The notes: generated by a model not told the origin, from the letters alone. A stretch of 64,000 nt of DNA from Thermoanaerobaculales bacterium (GCA_035358815.1 DAOPQC010000005.1:286053-350052), one strand, 5' to 3'; shown: positions 34,491 to 46,447, numbered from the stretch's first letter. Numbers and translations are program-made.

Positions 34491-35639
34491 ATGCGCGGCG
34501 ACCCGGCCCCGTCGCGAGCCCGGATCCTGATCGTCGCGGGCGAGGTGTCGGGCGACATCCACGCCGGCAACCTGCTCGAGGCGCTGCGCGCCGTCTCGCC
34601 GGGGATCGAGGCGTTCGGAATCGGGGGTGAGCGGCTCGAGCGAGCCGGGCTCGACTGCATCGCCCGCACCGAGCAGCTCGCGCACATGGGGCTGGTCGAG
34701 GTGGCTCGCGAGCTGCCGCGGCTGCGCGCCATCCTGCGCTCGGTGGTCGGCGCCGCGAAGCAGCGAGCCCCTCAGGTTGCGGTGCTGGTCGACTCGCCGG
34801 ACTTCAACCTGCGCCTGGCGGCCCGCCTGCAAAGGACCGGGGTCCCGGTCCTGCTCTACGTCTCGCCGCAGCTGTGGGCCTGGCGGCGGGGGAGGGTGCG
34901 AACGGTCCGGCGCGTGGCCCGCGAGGTCTTGTGCATCCTGCCGTTCGAGGTCCCGTTCTACGACCGGCACGGGGTCCGCGCACGGTACGTCGGCCACCCC
35001 CTGCTCGACGACATCGAGCGCGACGGCCTGCTCGACGATCTGCCGGCCCAGGCCGCACGGCGGCTGGCGCTGCTGCCCGGCTCGCGCGCCATGGAGGTTC
35101 GCCAGCTGCTGCCGGTGATGGTCGACGCGCTCGGCCGGCTGTCGGACGACGAGGTCTGCGACGCGGTGCTCGTGGAGGCGCCGGGCATGGCCGCCGCGAT
35201 CGACGAGGTGCTCGCGGCCCACGGCTCGGACCCGAGGCTGCGCCGGGTCGCCGATGAGCGCAGGAGGCATGCCCACGCCTCCTGCGGGCTGGCGTGGACC
35301 GCCTCGGGAACCGCGACCCTGGAGTGCGCCGTTCTCGGAGTCCCGATGATCGTCGGCTACCGGCTGCGGGCGCTGTCGGCGCTCGTCGCCAGGCTGCTGG
35401 TGAGGGTGCCGCACGTTGCGCTCGCCAACCTGATCGCCGGCGACCGGGTGGCGCCCGAGCTCCTGCAGGCCGACTGGAACCCGGAGCGCCTGGTGTCGAC
35501 GACTCGCCACCTGCTGGCGGGCGGAGCGGCCGGCCAACGCGAGGCCCTCCTCGACGTCCGCCGGCGCCTCGGTGCGGCCGGCGCCTCCCGGCGGGCGGCC
35601 ATGGCGGTGGCCGAGCACCTCGGCTCGGCCCGCGGGTGA
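34491..35639 (+). CDS. lpxB: Lipid-A-disaccharide synthase
   Basis: 382 residues, family length. Typical blocks: ILIVAGEVSGDIHAGNLL at the N-terminus, DSPDFNLRLA, YVSPQLWAWRRGR, YVGHPLLDD, LPGSRAMEV and the late TASGTATLECA. It condenses lipid X with UDP-2,3-diacylglucosamine at the inner membrane. This is direct evidence for LPS-type lipid A. The start overlaps nothing but follows three bases after the small membrane protein, so it is translated in the same operon. Confidence 0.96.
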   Translation: MRGDPAPSRARILIVAGEVSGDIHAGNLLEALRAVSPGIEAFGIGGERLERAGLDCIARTEQLAHMGLVEVARELPRLRAILRSVVGAAKQRAPQVAVLVDSPDFNLRLAARLQRTGVPVLLYVSPQLWAWRRGRVRTVRRVAREVLCILPFEVPFYDRHGVRARYVGHPLLDDIERDGLLDDLPAQAARRLALLPGSRAMEVRQLLPVMVDALGRLSDDEVCDAVLVEAPGMAAAIDEVLAAHGSDPRLRRVADERRRHAHASCGLAWTASGTATLECAVLGVPMIVGYRLRALSALVARLLVRVPHVALANLIAGDRVAPELLQADWNPERLVSTTRHLLAGGAAGQREALLDVRRRLGAAGASRRAAMAVAEHLGSARG

Positions 35640-35692
35640 CGGGACCCTGGCGCTGATCGGCGACTTGCTAGAATTCCCGGCTCGGAGGCCGA

Positions 35693-37111
35693 GTGAAGGT
35701 TCGTCCCGCTGCCCTGGCTGATCGCGCACCCACCGAGGTTCGGGTGGGGATGATCAGCCTCGGCTGTGCCAAGAACCTGGTCGACGGCGAGGTGATGCTC
35801 GGCCATCTGGCGCGGGCCGGGGCCCGGATCACCGCCGACGCTGCCGACGCCGATGTGATCGTGGTCAACACCTGCGGCTTCATCGACGATGCCAAGCGCG
35901 AGTCCATCGAGGCCATCCTCGAGGTGGCTGGCGGCAAGCGGCGGGGGCGAGTCCGGCGGCTGATCGTTGCCGGGTGCATGGCGCAGGCATACGCGCGCGA
36001 GCTGGCGGCCGAGATCCCCGAGATCGACACCTTCGTCGGCCTCGACGAGCTGGAGAGGGTCGTGGAAGCGGTGCGCGGCGAGCTCCCGGGCCATCTCCCC
36101 GACCAGTCCGGGGCACTGCGCCTCTACGACCACCTTCATCCCCGGATCGTCTCAACCGCGGGCTACGCCTATCTGAAGGTCGCCGAGGGGTGCGACAACC
36201 CCTGCAGCTTCTGCCACATCCCCGCGATGCGCGGACGGTTCCGGTCGCGGCCCCAGGACGACCTGGTCGCCGAGGCGCGGGGCCTCGAGGGGCAGGGGGT
36301 CCGCGAGCTGATCCTCATCGCCCAGGACACCACCCGCTACGGCGAGGACCTCGGCCTGCGGCGGGGCGGGCTGCGCCAGCTGGTGACGCGGCTGCTCGAC
36401 GAGACGTCGCTGCCCTGGATCCGCTTCCTCTACGCCTACCCGGCGACCCTCGACGAGGGCCTGCTCGAGCTGATGGCGGCGAACCCACGCTTCCTGGCCT
36501 ACCTCGACATTCCGCTCCAGCACTGCAACCGCGGCGTGCTCAAGGCGATGCGGCGGGGTGGTGACGGCGACAGCTACCTCGGGCTCATCGGCCGGGCACG
36601 GGCGGGGGTGCCGTCGCTGACCCTGCGCACGACCATGATCGTCGGGTTCCCGGGCGAGGGCGAGCCCGAGTTCGAGGAGCTGCTCGACTTCGTGGCGGCC
36701 GCCCGCTTCGACCACCTCGGGGTGTTCTGCTACTCGTGGCAGGAGGAGAACCCGGGCGCCGCCCTCGGCGACCCGGTCTCGCCGGAGGTCAAGGCCGAGC
36801 GCCGCGATCGGCTGCTCGCGGTGCAGCAGGGGATCTCGCTCGAGCACAACCGGGCGCTGGTCGGCCGGGCAATGCCGGCGATCGTGGCCGGTCCGCTCCC
36901 CGAGATGGAGCTGCTGACCGAGGGCCGCCTGCAGCGCCAGGCTCCGGAGATCGACGGCCGGCTGCTGATCAACGACGGCACCGCGCCCCCCGGCTCTCTG
37001 GTCGAGGTGGAGATCACGGACGCCCATCCCTACGACGTGGTCGGCCGGCTGGTCGCGGTCACCGACTGCCCGCGGCCGCGAGCGGTGCCGACCCTCCCGG
37101 TCCGGGTGTGA
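35693..37111 (+). CDS. rimO: Ribosomal protein S12 methylthiotransferase
   Basis: 472 residues. N-terminal UPF0004 domain with SLGCAKNLVD, NTCGFI and GCMAQ cysteines for one 4Fe-4S cluster; radical-SAM CDNPCSFC (about 164-171) for the second; TRAM RNA-binding domain at the end. The LGCAKN and PLQH(C) forms distinguish RimO from MiaB, which is present separately at 57585. It thiomethylates Asp88 of S12. GTG start with CGGAGG upstream; TAGAAT at 35669-35674 looks like a -10 box for its own promoter. Confidence 0.95.
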   Translation: MKVRPAALADRAPTEVRVGMISLGCAKNLVDGEVMLGHLARAGARITADAADADVIVVNTCGFIDDAKRESIEAILEVAGGKRRGRVRRLIVAGCMAQAYARELAAEIPEIDTFVGLDELERVVEAVRGELPGHLPDQSGALRLYDHLHPRIVSTAGYAYLKVAEGCDNPCSFCHIPAMRGRFRSRPQDDLVAEARGLEGQGVRELILIAQDTTRYGEDLGLRRGGLRQLVTRLLDETSLPWIRFLYAYPATLDEGLLELMAANPRFLAYLDIPLQHCNRGVLKAMRRGGDGDSYLGLIGRARAGVPSLTLRTTMIVGFPGEGEPEFEELLDFVAAARFDHLGVFCYSWQEENPGAALGDPVSPEVKAERRDRLLAVQQGISLEHNRALVGRAMPAIVAGPLPEMELLTEGRLQRQAPEIDGRLLINDGTAPPGSLVEVEITDAHPYDVVGRLVAVTDCPRPRAVPTLPVRV

Positions 37112-37121
37112 GGCTGCACGA

Positions 37122-38087
37122 GTGGAGGTCTACTTCGACCCGCTGGGTCAGGACGAGCCGCCGCGCGGCTCGGTGCTGTCGATCGGCAACTTCGACGGCG
37201 TCCACATCGGCCACCAGGCGGTGCTGCGGCAGGTGGTGTCGCGCGGCGCCGAGCTCCGCACCACCGCGATGGCGCTGACCCTCGAGCCGCACCCGGTCAA
37301 GCTCCTGCGGCCCGACCAGGCGCCGCGGCTGGTGACGACCCTCCAGCAGCGGCTCCAGCTCATCGAGCGCACCGGGATCGGCGCGACCCTGGTGGTGCCG
37401 TTCACCCGCGGCTTTGCCGCCAGCTCCGCCGAGTCCTTCGTCCGCGAGGTGCTGGTCGGCCGGCTCGGCGTGCGCGAGGTCTACATCGGCGCGAACTTCC
37501 GGTTCGGAGCCGACCGCGGCGGTGACGTCGATCTGCTGAGGAAGCTGGGCCGCGAGCTGGGCTTCGACGCCGCGAGCGCGCCGACCGTGACGCTCGACGG
37601 GGAGGTGGTGTCGACCAGTCGCGTCCGCAAGGCGCTCGCGGCGGGCAGGGTGGGGGAGGCGGCGAGGCTGCTCGGACGGACCACCTTCATCGACGGCGAG
37701 GTGGCGCAGGGGAAGCGGTTCGGGCGCAGGCTCGGCTTCCCGACCCTGAATCTCCACTGGGAGAACGAGCTGCTGCCGCGCCAGGGGGTCTACGTCACCG
37801 CCGTCCACATCCCTTCGTTTCGCCGCACCTTCCCGTCGGTGACCAACATCGGGGTGCGCCCCACCGTGTACGAGAACTCGGTGGTGACCATGGAGAGCCA
37901 CCTCCTCGACTTCACCGCCGACGTCTACCGCGAGCGGGTGCGCCTCTACTTCCTCGATCGGCTGCGCGACGAGCAGAGCTTCGCGACGACGGCGCACCTC
38001 ATGGCTCAGATCAGGCGTGACGTGGCGGCCGCCCACGCCTGGTGGTCCGCCCACCCCGTCGAGACCCTCGGCCTGGTGCTGCTGTGA
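37122..38087 (+). CDS. ribF: Bifunctional riboflavin kinase / FAD synthetase
   Basis: 321 residues. The N-terminal adenylyltransferase domain has SIGNFDGVHIGHQAV and the late TSRVRKAL motif; the C-terminal flavokinase domain has GRRLGFPTLNL and TNIGVRPT. It makes FMN and then FAD. GTG start 10 bases after rimO. The stop overlaps the next gene's GTG as GTGA, so the PrsW-like protein is translationally coupled. Confidence 0.95.
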   Translation: MEVYFDPLGQDEPPRGSVLSIGNFDGVHIGHQAVLRQVVSRGAELRTTAMALTLEPHPVKLLRPDQAPRLVTTLQQRLQLIERTGIGATLVVPFTRGFAASSAESFVREVLVGRLGVREVYIGANFRFGADRGGDVDLLRKLGRELGFDAASAPTVTLDGEVVSTSRVRKALAAGRVGEAARLLGRTTFIDGEVAQGKRFGRRLGFPTLNLHWENELLPRQGVYVTAVHIPSFRRTFPSVTNIGVRPTVYENSVVTMESHLLDFTADVYRERVRLYFLDRLRDEQSFATTAHLMAQIRRDVAAAHAWWSAHPVETLGLVLL

Positions 38088-39076
38088 TCCCGGTCGCCGT
38101 CGCCGCCGCCACCGGCCTGTCGGTGTCGACCCTGCTGCTGGTGGTGCTGGTGACCCTGGCGTGGTGGCTGGACCGCTACGACCGGGAGCCGCTGCTGGTG
38201 GTGGCCGGCGTCTTCGCCTGGGGCGGGGCCGTTGCGCCTCTGCTGTGGGCGTCCTCCCTCGGCGAAGCGACCGCCTCGCTGCACGCGCCGCTGGCGACGC
38301 TCGCCGGCGCCGCGGCCGAGGAGCTGCTCAAGGCCGTCGCGGTGGTGCTCGTCGCGCGCCACTCGGCCAGGTTCGACAGCCCGACCGACGGCGTGGTGTA
38401 CGGCACCGCGGCGGGGCTCGGGTTCGCCGCCGTGGAGAACCTGCTGTCCGTCGTGGGCGGGGCCGCGCCAGCGCCCGACTCCGGGATGCTGACGTGGACC
38501 CTCCAGCGCACCCTCGAGTCGGCCGGGGTCCATGGCCTGGCGAGCGGTGTCGTCGGCGGGTTCGTCGGGCTTGCCCACGTCTCGCGGGGAGCGTTGACGA
38601 AGGTCGCCTGGGTCGCCGCCGGGCTGGTGGTCGGCACCGCCCTGCACGGAGGCTGGCGGGCCGCCCTGGCGATCGCCGCGGGCAGCCGCGAGCGGTGGCC
38701 GGTGGTGGCCGCGCTGCCGGTGCTCTACGCGCTCTACCTGGGCGCGTTCTGGCTGTTCCTGCGCTGGGAGCACCGGATCCTGGGCGAGCAGCTCGCGGAC
38801 GAGGCCCACCTCGGGCTGGTGCCGGCCTGGGTCCCGGCGGTGATGCCCTACTACCGGCGCCGCGTCCGGTCGGACTGGTGGCCGCGACGCGCCGAGCGCG
38901 TCGTGCTGTCGCGGCTGTTGACCAGGCTGGCCTTCCGCAGGTACCAGGCATCCCGGCTGCCGGAGGGCGAGGCCGCCCTGGCAACCCTCGAGGTGCTCCG
39001 ACTGCGGGGCCGGGTCCGGCGCATGCTCGAGCCGGAGGCGCGCACGCCCGACGACACGGATGTCAATCCTTTGTAG
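38084..39076 (+). CDS. PrsW-family intramembrane glutamic protease
   Basis: 330 residues with seven or eight membrane helices. The family's metal-like motifs are present: AAAEELLKA (EE-x-x-K), FAAVENLL, and histidine-containing helices VHGLASG and ALHGGW. PrsW in Bacillus cuts the anti-sigma factor RsiW; other members process different membrane proteins. The C-terminal 90 residues are basic and cytoplasmic-looking. GTG start overlaps ribF. The substrate is unknown; no anti-sigma factor is nearby. Confidence 0.82.
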   Translation: MIPVAVAAATGLSVSTLLLVVLVTLAWWLDRYDREPLLVVAGVFAWGGAVAPLLWASSLGEATASLHAPLATLAGAAAEELLKAVAVVLVARHSARFDSPTDGVVYGTAAGLGFAAVENLLSVVGGAAPAPDSGMLTWTLQRTLESAGVHGLASGVVGGFVGLAHVSRGALTKVAWVAAGLVVGTALHGGWRAALAIAAGSRERWPVVAALPVLYALYLGAFWLFLRWEHRILGEQLADEAHLGLVPAWVPAVMPYYRRRVRSDWWPRRAERVVLSRLLTRLAFRRYQASRLPEGEAALATLEVLRLRGRVRRMLEPEARTPDDTDVNPL

Positions 39077-39117
39077 AAGTTGGGCTTGACAGGATCGCGA
39101 CGGGGTACGATCGGGAC

Positions 39118-39900
39118 ATGGACCCGGCCCGCGTTGCCGACATGGACGCCTCCCAGCTGCTGGCCTGGGTCCGCGCCGGCCAGCTGCGGGAGCCGGACGT
39201 CCTCGACGCCCTCCGCAACCCGTACTGCACCGTGGAGGTCGCCGAGGCGATCGCGAGCAGCCCCGAGCTGCTGGCCGCACACGGCGTGCGCGAGCTGCTC
39301 AGCTCGTTTCGCGGCCTGCCGTTCGCCCGCGCCATGGATCTCATCGCCACCCTGCCATGGCCGTCGCTGCTCACGGTGGCGCAGAACCCCAAGTCACCAC
39401 CGATGGTTCGCCGTCACGCCGACAAGAAGCTCGTGCTGGCCCTGTCCAGGATGAGCCTCGGGGAGAAGGTGGCGCTCGCGCGACGGGTCCATCGCGAGCT
39501 CCTGCGGCCGCTCGTGGAGTCGGGCGACGGGCAGGTGCTGGAGGCCCTGCTCGACAACCCGAAGCTCACCGAGAGCGACGTGGTGCTGATCCTCAACACG
39601 GTCGCCGCGCCGCTCGAGTTCTACGGCCGGCTCGCGCGCCATCGCCGATGGGGTCAGGCGCACGGCGTCCGGGTCGCGCTCGCACGCTGTCCCCACGCGC
39701 CGCTCCCGGTGGCCCTCAGCGTCCTCGTCCAGCTGCGTTCGGGCGACCTCGCCGCGATCGCCAGCCGCCCCGATGCGCCGGGGCCGGTGCGCTGCGCCGC
39801 CGCGGCCCTCAGGGAACGAGAGGAGATGGGCCTGCGCGGGACCGCGGCCGCGCGAACCGCATCCGACCTCCCGCCGGATCGCGGCGCGTTTCCCGGCTAG
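39118..39900 (+). CDS. Helical-repeat protein, paralogue 1
   Basis: 260 residues, soluble, entirely alpha-helical, with HEAT-like repeats of about 35 residues. A recurring phrase is NPK followed by a short linker (QNPKSPPMVRR, DNPKLTESDVV). Over about 125 residues (from RMSLGEKVALARR to PGPVRCAA) it parallels the protein at 40986, which has RMSVKDKVVAA, SPKLTESEIE and NPVVRRRA in the same order. No enzyme motif. The pair flanks rodZ, so a role in cell shape or a scaffold is possible. The last 25 residues are disordered and Arg/Pro-rich. Weak ribosome site. Confidence 0.65.
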   Translation: MDPARVADMDASQLLAWVRAGQLREPDVLDALRNPYCTVEVAEAIASSPELLAAHGVRELLSSFRGLPFARAMDLIATLPWPSLLTVAQNPKSPPMVRRHADKKLVLALSRMSLGEKVALARRVHRELLRPLVESGDGQVLEALLDNPKLTESDVVLILNTVAAPLEFYGRLARHRRWGQAHGVRVALARCPHAPLPVALSVLVQLRSGDLAAIASRPDAPGPVRCAAAALREREEMGLRGTAAARTASDLPPDRGAFPG

Positions 39901-40150
39901 CCGGGGCGCCGCCGTCGATCGAGCGGGGGGAACGGCTGAGTGCGGGCTCGGCAGCAGCGGCCACCGCCGACGACCGGTTCGCAGCCCAACCGATGCTCGG
40001 GAAACACCGAGAAACACGTGGGTTGACTCGCGAGGGCCGAGCCCTCGGGCGAGCGCCGGAGAGCTTGCGGCGGGCCGGCGCGCCGCTGCGAGCCTTCACA
40101 GTAAGTCGCTCGGCAAAAAAGGCTTAACCGTGTTGCTTTCCTGAGAAGGG

Positions 40151-40159
40151 TGATAGAAT
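40151..40159 (+). promoter_or_regulatory. Extended -10 promoter of rodZ
   Basis: TG-A-TAGAAT forms an extended -10 element, with TTGCTT 15 bases further upstream as a poor -35. The start site would fall at about 40166, three bases before the ATG, giving a leaderless or nearly leaderless message. The surrounding 40 bases are markedly AT-rich for this genome. Nothing else was seen in the 268-base gap. Confidence 0.5.
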
Positions 40160-40168
40160 GCTGGCCGC

Positions 40169-40993
40169 ATGATTCTCGAGGCGCCTCAGCCCGCGGCGAA
40201 TCCCAAGGTCTTCGGGGAGCGGTTGCAGAGGCTGCGCCTGGAGCGCGGGCTGTCGCTGGAGGAGATCGGCGTCGAGACCAAGATCTCCCGGCGGGTGCTC
40301 GAGGCGCTGGAGTCGGGCGCCTTCCAGTACCTGCCGGAGCGGGTGTTCAGCCGCAGCTTCGTCGGCCAGATCGCGCGGGTCATGGACCTCGACCCGCGGT
40401 CGCTGCTCGAGGACTTCGACACCGCATGGGAGGGGTCCGAGCGGGGGTCTGCCCCGGGGCCCCTGACCGGCGTCGCCGCGCCTCCCGCCGGGCCGAGCAT
40501 CCGCTGGCGGTTCTGGTTTCCGATCTCGGTCTGTGCCGGCATCCTGGTGGTGGTGACGACCGTCATCCTGAGCGGCTCCGACCCCGGCCAGGCCACCCTC
40601 GTCGAGCAGCCCCGTCACGTGGTGCAGCGTTCCGCGGCCGCGACGCCCGTCGGAACCCCGCAGCCGCCGCCGATGCCGGTGTCCGCGGAGCCCGAGCCGG
40701 CGTCGGACAGCGGCCTCGTGGATCTCAAGATCCTGGTCGATCCGAACGAGGAATGCTGGGTGCGCTACCGCGACCGGGAGGGGCGGACCGAGCAGCGCCT
40801 CCTGGCCGGCGGCGACGAGCTCGAGCTCCAGCTGGAGGGCCCGGTCAAGCTGACCGTGGGCAACGCATCGGCGGCGAGGCTGATCGTCGGGGGCGTCATC
40901 TACGGCGATCTCGGGGTGCCCGGCCAGGTCGTCCACGCCGAGGCGAGTCAGCAGGGGCTGACCGAGCTGGGTGTCGGCCCGAGATATGACTGA
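40169..40993 (+). CDS. rodZ: RodZ-like cytoskeletal membrane protein
   Basis: 274 residues. N-terminal Xre-type helix-turn-helix (about 14-85: GERLQRLRLERGLSLEEIGVE), one transmembrane helix (about 113-136), a Pro/Ala-rich periplasmic linker, and a C-terminal DUF4115-type beta domain (about 185-265: WVRYRDREGRTEQRLLAGG). This is the order found in RodZ, which links MreB to the wall-synthesis complex. No mre genes are in the window. The stop overlaps the next gene's start region by eight bases. Confidence 0.8.
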   Translation: MILEAPQPAANPKVFGERLQRLRLERGLSLEEIGVETKISRRVLEALESGAFQYLPERVFSRSFVGQIARVMDLDPRSLLEDFDTAWEGSERGSAPGPLTGVAAPPAGPSIRWRFWFPISVCAGILVVVTTVILSGSDPGQATLVEQPRHVVQRSAAATPVGTPQPPPMPVSAEPEPASDSGLVDLKILVDPNEECWVRYRDREGRTEQRLLAGGDELELQLEGPVKLTVGNASAARLIVGGVIYGDLGVPGQVVHAEASQQGLTELGVGPRYD

Positions 40994-42059
40994 GGGCGGG
41001 GTCGCCTCCGGAAACCAGCTGTTCCAGGCCATCCTGTCCGGGCAGGTCCCGCGCCAGGTGCGCCTGTTTGCCGCCCAGGGCCTGCTGCCGATCCCCAGGG
41101 AGGACCTCTACCGGCTGCAGGCGCTGCTGTCGTCCGACCCGGACCCCGAGCTCGCCGCCGCGGCATCGCAGTCGCTGCAGGCCGAGGAGCTGCAGACGCT
41201 GATCAGCTGGATCGAGCACCAGGACGTGGAGCCGGTCGTGCTCGACCTGCTGAGCCGGATCCGCCCCGAGGAGCGGATGTGGGCCGCGGTGGCAGTCCAT
41301 GGCCGCACCTCGGACGAGACGCTGCGGGTCCTCGCTCGGCACGGCAGCCCGCTCATCCAGGACATCATCATCACCAACCAGGTCCGCCTGCTGGCGCACC
41401 TGGAGATCCTCGACGAGCTCCGCGCCAACCCGCAGGTCACCCAGGTCGTGCTGCGGCGAGTGCACGAGTTCGAGCAGGAGTTCATCGAGAAGGCGATCAG
41501 CGGGCAGCTGGTCCCCGGCGAGGGTGGGGGCACCAGCATCGAGGACGCCCTCGCCGCCCTGCGGGCGATCGGCGCCCACATACCGCGCGAGCAGTCGATG
41601 CCGTACCCGTCTTCGGAGGATCCGGGCGTCAACGAGGAGGCGGAGCGGCTGGGGCTCAGCACCTACGGCAAGCTGGCGCGGATGTCGGTCAAGGACAAGG
41701 TCGTTGCCGCGCTGATGGGCGGCCGGGACGAGCGCTCGATCCTGATCACCTCGCGCGTCCGCCTGGTCGTGCGGGCGGTTCTCGCGAGCCCGAAGCTGAC
41801 CGAGTCCGAGATCGAGCGGTTCGCCGCAGCGAGGAGCATCTCGGACGAAGCGATCCGGATCATCGCCGCCAACCGGCGCTGGATGCAGCACTACGGCGTC
41901 ATCCAGGCGTTGGCCCAGAACCCCAAGACCCCGCTCCAGACTGCCATCCGCCTGCTGCCGCGGCTGTCGGTGCGCGACCTGTCGCGGCTGGCGCGCGACC
42001 GCAACATCAACCCCGTCGTGCGTCGGCGAGCCCAGGAGTTCCACGCCCGCCGGCGCTGA
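40986..42059 (+). CDS. Helical-repeat protein, paralogue 2
   Basis: 357 residues from ATG 40986 (GTG 40971 is possible). All-helical. The N-terminal 160 residues look like HEAT repeats (DPDPELAAAASQSLQAEELQ, EPVVLDLLSRIRPEER); the C-terminal 125 residues match the protein at 39118. The overlap with rodZ implies coupled translation. No catalytic residues or membrane segments. It may be a scaffold working with RodZ or in type IV pilus or motility control, but nothing here proves it. Confidence 0.68.
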   Translation: MTEGGVASGNQLFQAILSGQVPRQVRLFAAQGLLPIPREDLYRLQALLSSDPDPELAAAASQSLQAEELQTLISWIEHQDVEPVVLDLLSRIRPEERMWAAVAVHGRTSDETLRVLARHGSPLIQDIIITNQVRLLAHLEILDELRANPQVTQVVLRRVHEFEQEFIEKAISGQLVPGEGGGTSIEDALAALRAIGAHIPREQSMPYPSSEDPGVNEEAERLGLSTYGKLARMSVKDKVVAALMGGRDERSILITSRVRLVVRAVLASPKLTESEIERFAAARSISDEAIRIIAANRRWMQHYGVIQALAQNPKTPLQTAIRLLPRLSVRDLSRLARDRNINPVVRRRAQEFHARRR

Positions 42060-42163
42060 TCCCATCCCCGCCCTGCGAGGGCCGGGCGGTGGCGTTTGCG
42101 CGGCCGTGCCGGCTGTGGTAGAGATGGACCGTTCGAAGGGCAGCACTCTAGGTCGCACCAGGC

Positions 42164-42832
42164 ATGGCACACCGGATCACGCTGTATGACACGCTCGGCG
42201 TCAAATCTGACGCGAGCGAGCAGGACATCCGCGCCGCATTTCGCCGCCTCACCAGGGACCACCACCCGGATCGCTTCTCGGGCCCGAAACGGCAGGCCGC
42301 CGAGCAGCGCTTCCAGGCCATCACCGAGGCCTTCAACGTCCTCAGCCGCCCGGACAGCCGCGAGCGCTACGACCGCGAGCTCGCGCAGCGGTCGGCCGCG
42401 CCGAGCGGTAGCCAGATCGACGCCCGGGAGATCGCGCGCCGTCTCGCGGCCAAGGGAGCGGAGGCGCTCCGCGCCGGACGCGTCCAAGAGGCGGTCGAGC
42501 ACCTGCAGATGGCGGTCGACCACGACGCGGAGTACGACCGCGCGAGCTACTTTCTGGGGCTGGCGCTGGGCCGGGTCCGCGGTCGCCAGCGAGACGCCCT
42601 GCGCTACCTGGAGAGGGCGGTCGTTCTCGACCCGAACAGCGCGGCCTACAAGGCGCACGCCGCGGCGGCGGCGCTGGCCAACGGCATGACGAGCCGCGCC
42701 GAGCGGCTCGCCCAGGACGCGCTGGCGCTCGACCCGACGAGCGACAAGGCCACGAGCGTGCTCGCCGCGATCCGCGCGGCGGCAGGGCCGAAACGGGACG
42801 GCCTGTTCGGCCGGCTGCGCAGGAAAGGATGA
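42164..42832 (+). CDS. J-domain protein with TPR repeats
   Basis: 222 residues. Residues 1-70 are a J domain with the HPD motif in DHHPDRF. Residues about 90-205 contain three TPR-like helical pairs (AGRVQEAVEHLQMAVDHD, DALRYLERAVVLDPNSA, AERLAQDALALDPTS). It would recruit DnaK to specific clients bound by the TPR part. The stop overlaps the PP2C gene as ATGA, linking a chaperone adaptor with a phosphatase. Confidence 0.88.
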   Translation: MAHRITLYDTLGVKSDASEQDIRAAFRRLTRDHHPDRFSGPKRQAAEQRFQAITEAFNVLSRPDSRERYDRELAQRSAAPSGSQIDAREIARRLAAKGAEALRAGRVQEAVEHLQMAVDHDAEYDRASYFLGLALGRVRGRQRDALRYLERAVVLDPNSAAYKAHAAAAALANGMTSRAERLAQDALALDPTSDKATSVLAAIRAAAGPKRDGLFGRLRRKG

Positions 42833-43647
42833 GCCACGTGCCCCGGGCGAGGAACCCGAAACCGGGCCTGGTCATCGAGTCGTGGGGCGCGACCGATGTC
42901 GGGATGATGCGCCGGCTCAACGAGGACGTGTTCCTGGTCGACGAGAACCTCGGAGTCTACCTGGTCGCCGACGGGATGGGCGGTCACGCGGCCGGCGAGG
43001 TCGCCTCGCGGCTGGCGGCTGACGAGATCATCCGCAACCTGTCGGAGCACGTCGGCGTCGACAACGAGACCTGGCCGGAGCACTGGAACATGGCGCGCAG
43101 CGCGGTCGCCAACCGCGTGGTCGATGCGATCATGGCCGGCCACGAGCGGGTCACCAGGGCGGTCCGCCGCGACTCCGACCTGCGCGGCATGGGCACCACG
43201 GTGGTGGTGGCGATGCACCCCCCGAACAGCAGGACGCTGGTGGTCTGCCACGTCGGGGACAGCCGGGCCTATCGGCTGCGCAAGGGTCGGTTCGAGCTGC
43301 TGACCGACGACCACTCGTGGGTCCACGAGCAGGTCGCGGCGGGCTTCCTCACCGAGGAAGCGGCGCGGGCCCATCCCCTGAAGAACGTCGTCACCCAGGC
43401 GCTCGGCGGCAGCGGCGATCCTCGGGTCGACATCCTCGAGACCGAGCTCTCCGAGCACGACCTCTACCTGCTCTGCTCGGACGGCCTCAACTCGATGCTC
43501 GCCGATCACGAGATCGCCGAGATCCTGAAGTCCGGGAGCTCGCTCGCCGAGACGGCGTCGGCGCTGATCGCGGCCGCCAACGAGCGCGGCGGGCACGACA
43601 ACATCAGCGTCGTCCTGATGAAACCCCAGGCCGCCGTGGACGGATGA
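42829..43647 (+). CDS. PP2C-family serine/threonine phosphatase
   Basis: 272 residues. PP2C motifs in order: RRLNEDVFLVDE, LVADGMGGHAAGE, GMGTTVVVA, CHVGDSRAYRLR, TQALGG, LCSDGLNSML and GGHDNISVVL, supplying the metal-binding aspartates. It removes phosphate from Ser/Thr in regulatory proteins and is related to Stp and PrpC. No Hanks-type kinase gene lies next to it in this window. Translationally coupled to the DnaJ-TPR gene. Confidence 0.93.
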   Translation: MSHVPRARNPKPGLVIESWGATDVGMMRRLNEDVFLVDENLGVYLVADGMGGHAAGEVASRLAADEIIRNLSEHVGVDNETWPEHWNMARSAVANRVVDAIMAGHERVTRAVRRDSDLRGMGTTVVVAMHPPNSRTLVVCHVGDSRAYRLRKGRFELLTDDHSWVHEQVAAGFLTEEAARAHPLKNVVTQALGGSGDPRVDILETELSEHDLYLLCSDGLNSMLADHEIAEILKSGSSLAETASALIAAANERGGHDNISVVLMKPQAAVDG

Positions 43648-43758
43648 CCGTCGCCGGAACGCCGTCGCACGAGCGCGTCGGGCCGACGGCGGAGGAATGA
43701 CGCGGGCCGCGTCGAGGGTTGCACACCTCGGCCTCTGCACCACCTCGCGGAGACGACC

Positions 43759-45452
<1,694 letters not shown>

Positions 45453-45456
<4 letters not shown>

Positions 45457-45482
45457 CCGTCGATCCGGCCTTCTGCTAGAGT
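45453..45482 (+). promoter_or_regulatory. Sigma-70 promoter of accA
   Basis: TTGACC (45453-45458), an 18-base spacer and TAGAGT (45477-45482). The GTG start at 45491 lies where transcription is expected to begin, and no Shine-Dalgarno sequence precedes it, so the accA message is probably leaderless. The -35 box overlaps the gpmI stop codon. Confidence 0.6.
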
Positions 45483-45490
45483 CGCGCCCT

Positions 45491-46447
<957 letters not shown>

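Noticed and set aside
39086..39111. Promoter TTGACA ... TACGAT before the helical-repeat gene
   Set aside because: The spacer is 14 bases, too short for sigma-70; the gene may be read from the ribF-PrsW operon instead.
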